From: Sesamum alatum
Lineage: Eukaryota; Streptophyta; Magnoliopsida; Lamiales; Pedaliaceae
Direction of reading: 5' to 3'
Length of the DNA stretch: 64,000 bases
Assembly: GCA_034509735.1 (NCBI GenBank)
Contig: JACGWO010000011.1
Span: 20,444,979-20,508,978 of the forward strand
Shown: positions 56,505 to 64,000 of the stretch, piece by piece
Layout: each line of letters begins with the position of its first letter
Position numbering within the stretch: the first letter of the stretch is position 1
Translations under genes and position numbers: made by a program
Notes under the pieces: generated by a model
What the model saw: the letters and a program-made list of their open reading frames with translations, nothing else
Database searches by the model: none
Told to the model about the DNA's origin: nothing

Positions 56505-56812
56505 GAAGAAATATAATTTTTAATTATAATTATTTGTTATGGTTAAATTTAAATGACTGTAGTAAAAAGTCAATAATTATAGTTACTCAATGATTATTGA
56601 TTGTGGTTTTTACTAGTATATATGGTTAATGTTATTTGTCATTGCTAAAAGTCATGGCAAAAGCACTGAGCCATGAGAAAAATCTTTTCATGGTGTATAA
56701 ATTAAGTATTTGCGTCAATTTTTATTTAGTCGTGATTAATAATAGTTATTTACCACAACTTTATAGTTCATAGGCAATAAAATCGTAGGCAATAGTAATA
56801 TTTTTTCTAGTG
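56505..56812. mobile_element. CACTA-type MITE, diverged
   Basis: The right end TTTTTTCTAGTG (to 56812) is preserved, and TTAATAATAGTTATTTACCAC is within the family's usual interior. The left end is only approximate. Confidence 0.5.
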
Positions 56813-58559
56813 TCTTCCACCATTCAACTTCTTGCCCTATTAATTTTCTCAATATATAGTCTTATTTTATTAAACTTTCATAGAAGTGAAAATTCATAAG
56901 TAAGAGCGTGTTTGGCTGAGCTTGTAAGCTCGTCAAAACATCTAGTAAGATATTTGAGAACTTATAAGTTCTTGAAAAGTGTTTGGAATTTTTTTTGAAA
57001 AGCTTATAAGATTTTAAAATGAAATATTTTGGATCTTATAATTAGCTTTAAAAAGTTAACTTCATCCAATTTTTTTTAAAAATATTTTATAAATTGTTTA
57101 ATCTAATATTCAATAGACAAAAAAACACTCATAATTTTATTAGTACTTTACGTTTACCCTTCATATAATTGATGTTTTTTCCCCCAAAATAAAATTATAT
57201 ATTTATATAATTTTAAATTCTAATAGTTTGATAGTTTTTCAATCATTATTACAGTACGGAGAGTTTATTAATTTTAAGAATAAAGTTAGGCTTGAAATTT
57301 AGTTGGTATTTGCATTAGATCTGCTTGATTTTTGGGATTGCTTTAATTATGGACAAGAAATTAGGAGATGATTGCAGGACTAATTAGAGTGTGAAGAGCC
57401 AGGGAGAGAACAAGTGTCACACCCAACATTCCCAATTCTATTTGTCATTAGAGCTGAAAATATAATCAAATTATTCGATAAAAACTCGTTTGACAGTTTG
57501 TTAAACTTAAAAATTAAACTTGAACAAAAAATTCTATTTGGAAAACTTTTGAGCTCGGCTCGAGCTCGATTCGAGTAGTGCAAAAATAATAAAATATACT
57601 TAAAAATATCAAATTACTCGAGGTCGACTTGTGTTTGATCTAATTAAAGCTCGTTTGAATCCGATTAGAACAATAATCAAATCAAATTCAAACACAATTT
57701 TGGAAGCTCGATAATAATTCAAACACCCTTAAATAATAATGTGTTCGGCTTGATTCGAATCACTTAAACCCCTATTTGTCACAACCTAATGATGCCAGTT
57801 TCCTCCTCAGTTTTAACTAAACTGATGTGTTAATTTTATTTTTAGAATAATAATAAGTAACATCCTCGAGTAAATTAAGATATTAAAAACTAATTATATA
57901 TATATCTTAGTAAATTCAAAAATATATATTAGAAAAAAAAACAAATATATAAACAAGACACTACTATAAAATATAAAAAAACAACCACATACATAAAATC
58001 TGAACTCATGACTTTTTTTTATTCAAGGGTTAAGTACATGCTTTCAACCTTTGAAATATGTTTACAGTGACATTCATCCTCAAGATTAACAAAAAGATAA
58101 CAAAAGCCCCCTTGATAACATTGACCATAATTTTTAGGGTGAAAATGCTTATCAGTTAGCCCCCTTAAAATATGTTTATTGGAATCATTATTCCCCTTGA
58201 AGATAATTGGAAATATCAAACTTTTATTTAAATAAATATTATTTAAAGTTTATAAATTTTTGAATTACTACAGAAACTTTATGAGCTTACAGTCCTCATA
58301 TTTTTATATAACTGTTTGAAAATTTACTTATTTTTAGATTATGTTGTTATATATCTAAAAGCGTATGTGTATTGTAACTATTAATTTATTAAAATATTGT
58401 CAATAAAATTTAAAAAGTATATTAATCTCATATATGAATAATTTAAAATATTGTAACTTGTCCCGCCCCGCGTCACTTTCACACACTTTAAAGAATAATT
58501 TAATGAATAAATTATATGAATAATTAGTGAAATTAAAGATGAAATTAGACAAATTAAAG
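56813..58559. other. Intergenic with repeat fragments, no gene
   Basis: GTGTTTGGCTGAGCTTGTAA near 56906 looks like a hAT-type MITE start. A GAGCTCGGCTCGAGCTCG-like stretch near 57551 belongs to a common plant repeat. No coding region is supported. Confidence 0.4.
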
Positions 58560-59175
58560 ATGAATTAATAGTAATATTATTTTACGAACTACAATATATT
58601 ATATCATATAATACATAGAATACATTCAATTAATATTTTATTTTTTTAATAAGTAATATCAATTTAGATTAAATACTTTAATATAATTTTCAATCTAAAA
58701 TGAATTGTATAAGACAAAGTATACACTCATCTAAATTGTCAAATTTTCTCATTAAGTAATTTTATTTCACGATCTACAATGAATTATATAATACAAAAAA
58801 ATATATTCAACTAATATTTTATTGTTTAATAAGTAAATATCAATTTAGATTTAAATACGTTAACATAGTTTTCAATTTAAAATGAATTCAATAACACAAA
58901 GAATATGTTCATTTAAATTATTAATTTTCTCATCAAGTAATATCATCTTACGATCTACAATAGAATATATAATAAAAAGAATACATTCAACCAATATTTT
59001 ATTTTTTTATAAGTAATATTAGTTTAAATTTAAATACTTTAACATAGTTTTCGATCTAAAACGAAAGACAAAGTATATGCTCAACTAAATTTTTATTTTT
59101 TTATTAAATAATATCCTTTTTTTTTTATCTAAAATGAATTATAGAATAAAAATAATACATTCAACTAAATTTTTT
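58560..59175. repeat. Tandem array, about 180-bp AT-rich unit, 3-4 copies
   Basis: The phrase ATTCAAxxAATATTTTATT recurs at 58624, 58805 and 58985, and a partial ATTCAACTAAATTTTTT near 59158, giving a period of 173-181. A second phrase, ACGATCTACAAT with a trailing AATATATAATA, keeps the same spacing (near 58590, 58771 and 58951). The copies have diverged from one another. Confidence 0.8.
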
Positions 59176-59263
59176 TTATATATTTTATTTAAAGTTGGAT
59201 ATATACAAAAACTGTTTAAGTATTTACAAATAATATAATTTTTTATTAATAATATAATATATA

Positions 59264-59762
59264 GGGTTAATTACATTTGGACCCCCTCTGAAAATGCATA
59301 ATTACACTTTCCACCAAAAAAGTTTTGAAATTACATTTACACCCCCTCTAAAAATTCTTTGTTTACACCTGACCTCCATTCGTTAAAGTTTGGGCGAAAA
59401 ATGTTCATTTCAATAAAAATAATTACATAAATTTTCAATTTTACCTCTCATTTAACATTCTCATGCAATAATTTTGTACTTATAAGGAAAAAATATAATA
59501 ATATTGGCCTCACTCCATACATATACGTTACACTTATCCTCTTATAAGTATAAAAATATACAGGAGAATGTTAAATGATGGAAAAAATTAAAAATTTGTG
59601 TAATTATTTTTGTTGATGTGAACATTTTTCGTCCAAACTCTAACGGATGGGGGTCAGGTGTAAACAGAGAATTTTTGGAGGGGGTGTAAGTGTAATTTCA
59701 AAACTTTTTTGGGGGAAAGTGTAATTATACATTCTCAGAGGGGGTGTAAGTGTAATTAACCC
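59264..59762. mobile_element. Foldback MITE, 499 bp, with TA duplication
   Basis: GGGTTAATTACATTTGGACC at the left and GGTGTAAGTGTAATTAACCC at the right are inverted repeats that extend well over 100 bases into the element. TA flanks both sides (59262-59263 and 59763-59764). It is the best-preserved member of its family here and lies about 430 bp upstream of the peptidase gene. Confidence 0.88.
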
Positions 59763-59907
59763 TAATATATATGAATAATAAATAATAAAAAAGTATATAA
59801 AAAAGTGAGATCGGATGGATTCGGGGCGAGTCCGGAATATTTCTAAGAGCAATCAAATAATAACTTGAAAATAATGAAAAAATATTACAACCTAATTTTC
59901 ATTTCCA

Positions 59908-60190
59908 TGGGCTCTTAAGCTTTAATTCAAATTGGAAACTCATAACAAAATTTAGAGAAAATTGAAAAGAAAAAAGAAAAAGAAAGCATGTAAGGAAGAT
60001 CACATTTTTCGCACGTGTAAAGCCCAGGTCGAGGCCAGCGTTGTCACGTGTGGGGATCCTCATTCGCCGTTCTCTCCTTCCCTTCTTTCCTGCAGTCTCT
60101 GTAGTCGCCAGCTCTCTCTCTCACTCCCCAAACACACACAAAAACCACATTTTCCTTTTGAATTCACCGATTGGCCATAGCATTATCAGT
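59908..60190 (+). promoter_or_regulatory. Promoter and 5' UTR of the mitochondrial peptidase gene
   Basis: Two site II-type elements are present: TGGGCT at 59908-59913, and AGCCCA (its complement) at 60021-60026. CACGTG cores occur at 60012-60018 (GCACGTGT) and 60044-60049. Site II motifs are enriched in promoters of plant nuclear genes for mitochondrial proteins. A CT-rich leader (60105-60125) precedes the ATG at 60191. Confidence 0.6.

Positions 60191-64000
<3,810 letters not shown>

Overview
The window is nuclear DNA of a flowering plant, almost certainly a eudicot. It is AT-rich, has plant GT-AG introns, two recognisable multi-exon plant genes, and many plant-type transposons (L1 LINEs, CACTA, MULE/hAT-like MITEs). 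I cannot name the species; an asterid is possible but that is a guess.

Layout. 1-784: end of an LTR-like repeat. 785-1424: nothing recognised. 1425-2796: a reduced, broken copy (copy 1) of a small secreted-peptide gene. 2797-10567: a dead L1 LINE with an LTR-like insertion at 7944-9561. 10580-19793: a giant inverted repeat (arms about 4.4 kb, loop about 0.3 kb). Each arm holds a corrupted peptide-gene copy (A on +, B on -) and CACTA sequence; the complete CACTA element is 18481-22129 with TTA target duplications. 22140-25395: a third large copy (C) holding the only intact gene, a 297-residue secreted precursor with six tandem units (23441-24334, minus). 25422-26603: an unrecognised GC-richer open frame. 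26965-28934: nested foldback elements. 31473-36364: a second dead L1 LINE. 37145-39868: MITEs.

40463-46582 (minus): a complete NAC transcription factor gene of the NAC075/NAC073 type. I resolved six exons, including a terminal exon 3 kb from the rest. 48507-56812: a MITE-rich interval, several elements with clean target-site duplications. 58560-59175: an array with a period of about 180 bp. 60191 to the window end (+): the mitochondrial processing peptidase alpha-subunit gene, eight exons visible, 3' end outside the window.

The most novel item is the peptide precursor: signal peptide, then six units of about 48 residues, each with a short Pro/Leu-rich core holding two Cys, mostly followed by Lys-Arg, with the last core ending exactly at the stop codon. 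I do not recognise its family. The main caution is that the palindrome next to it carries many small indels absent from copy C, so one or both arms may be uncorrected long-read sequence or a fold-back assembly error rather than real pseudogenes.
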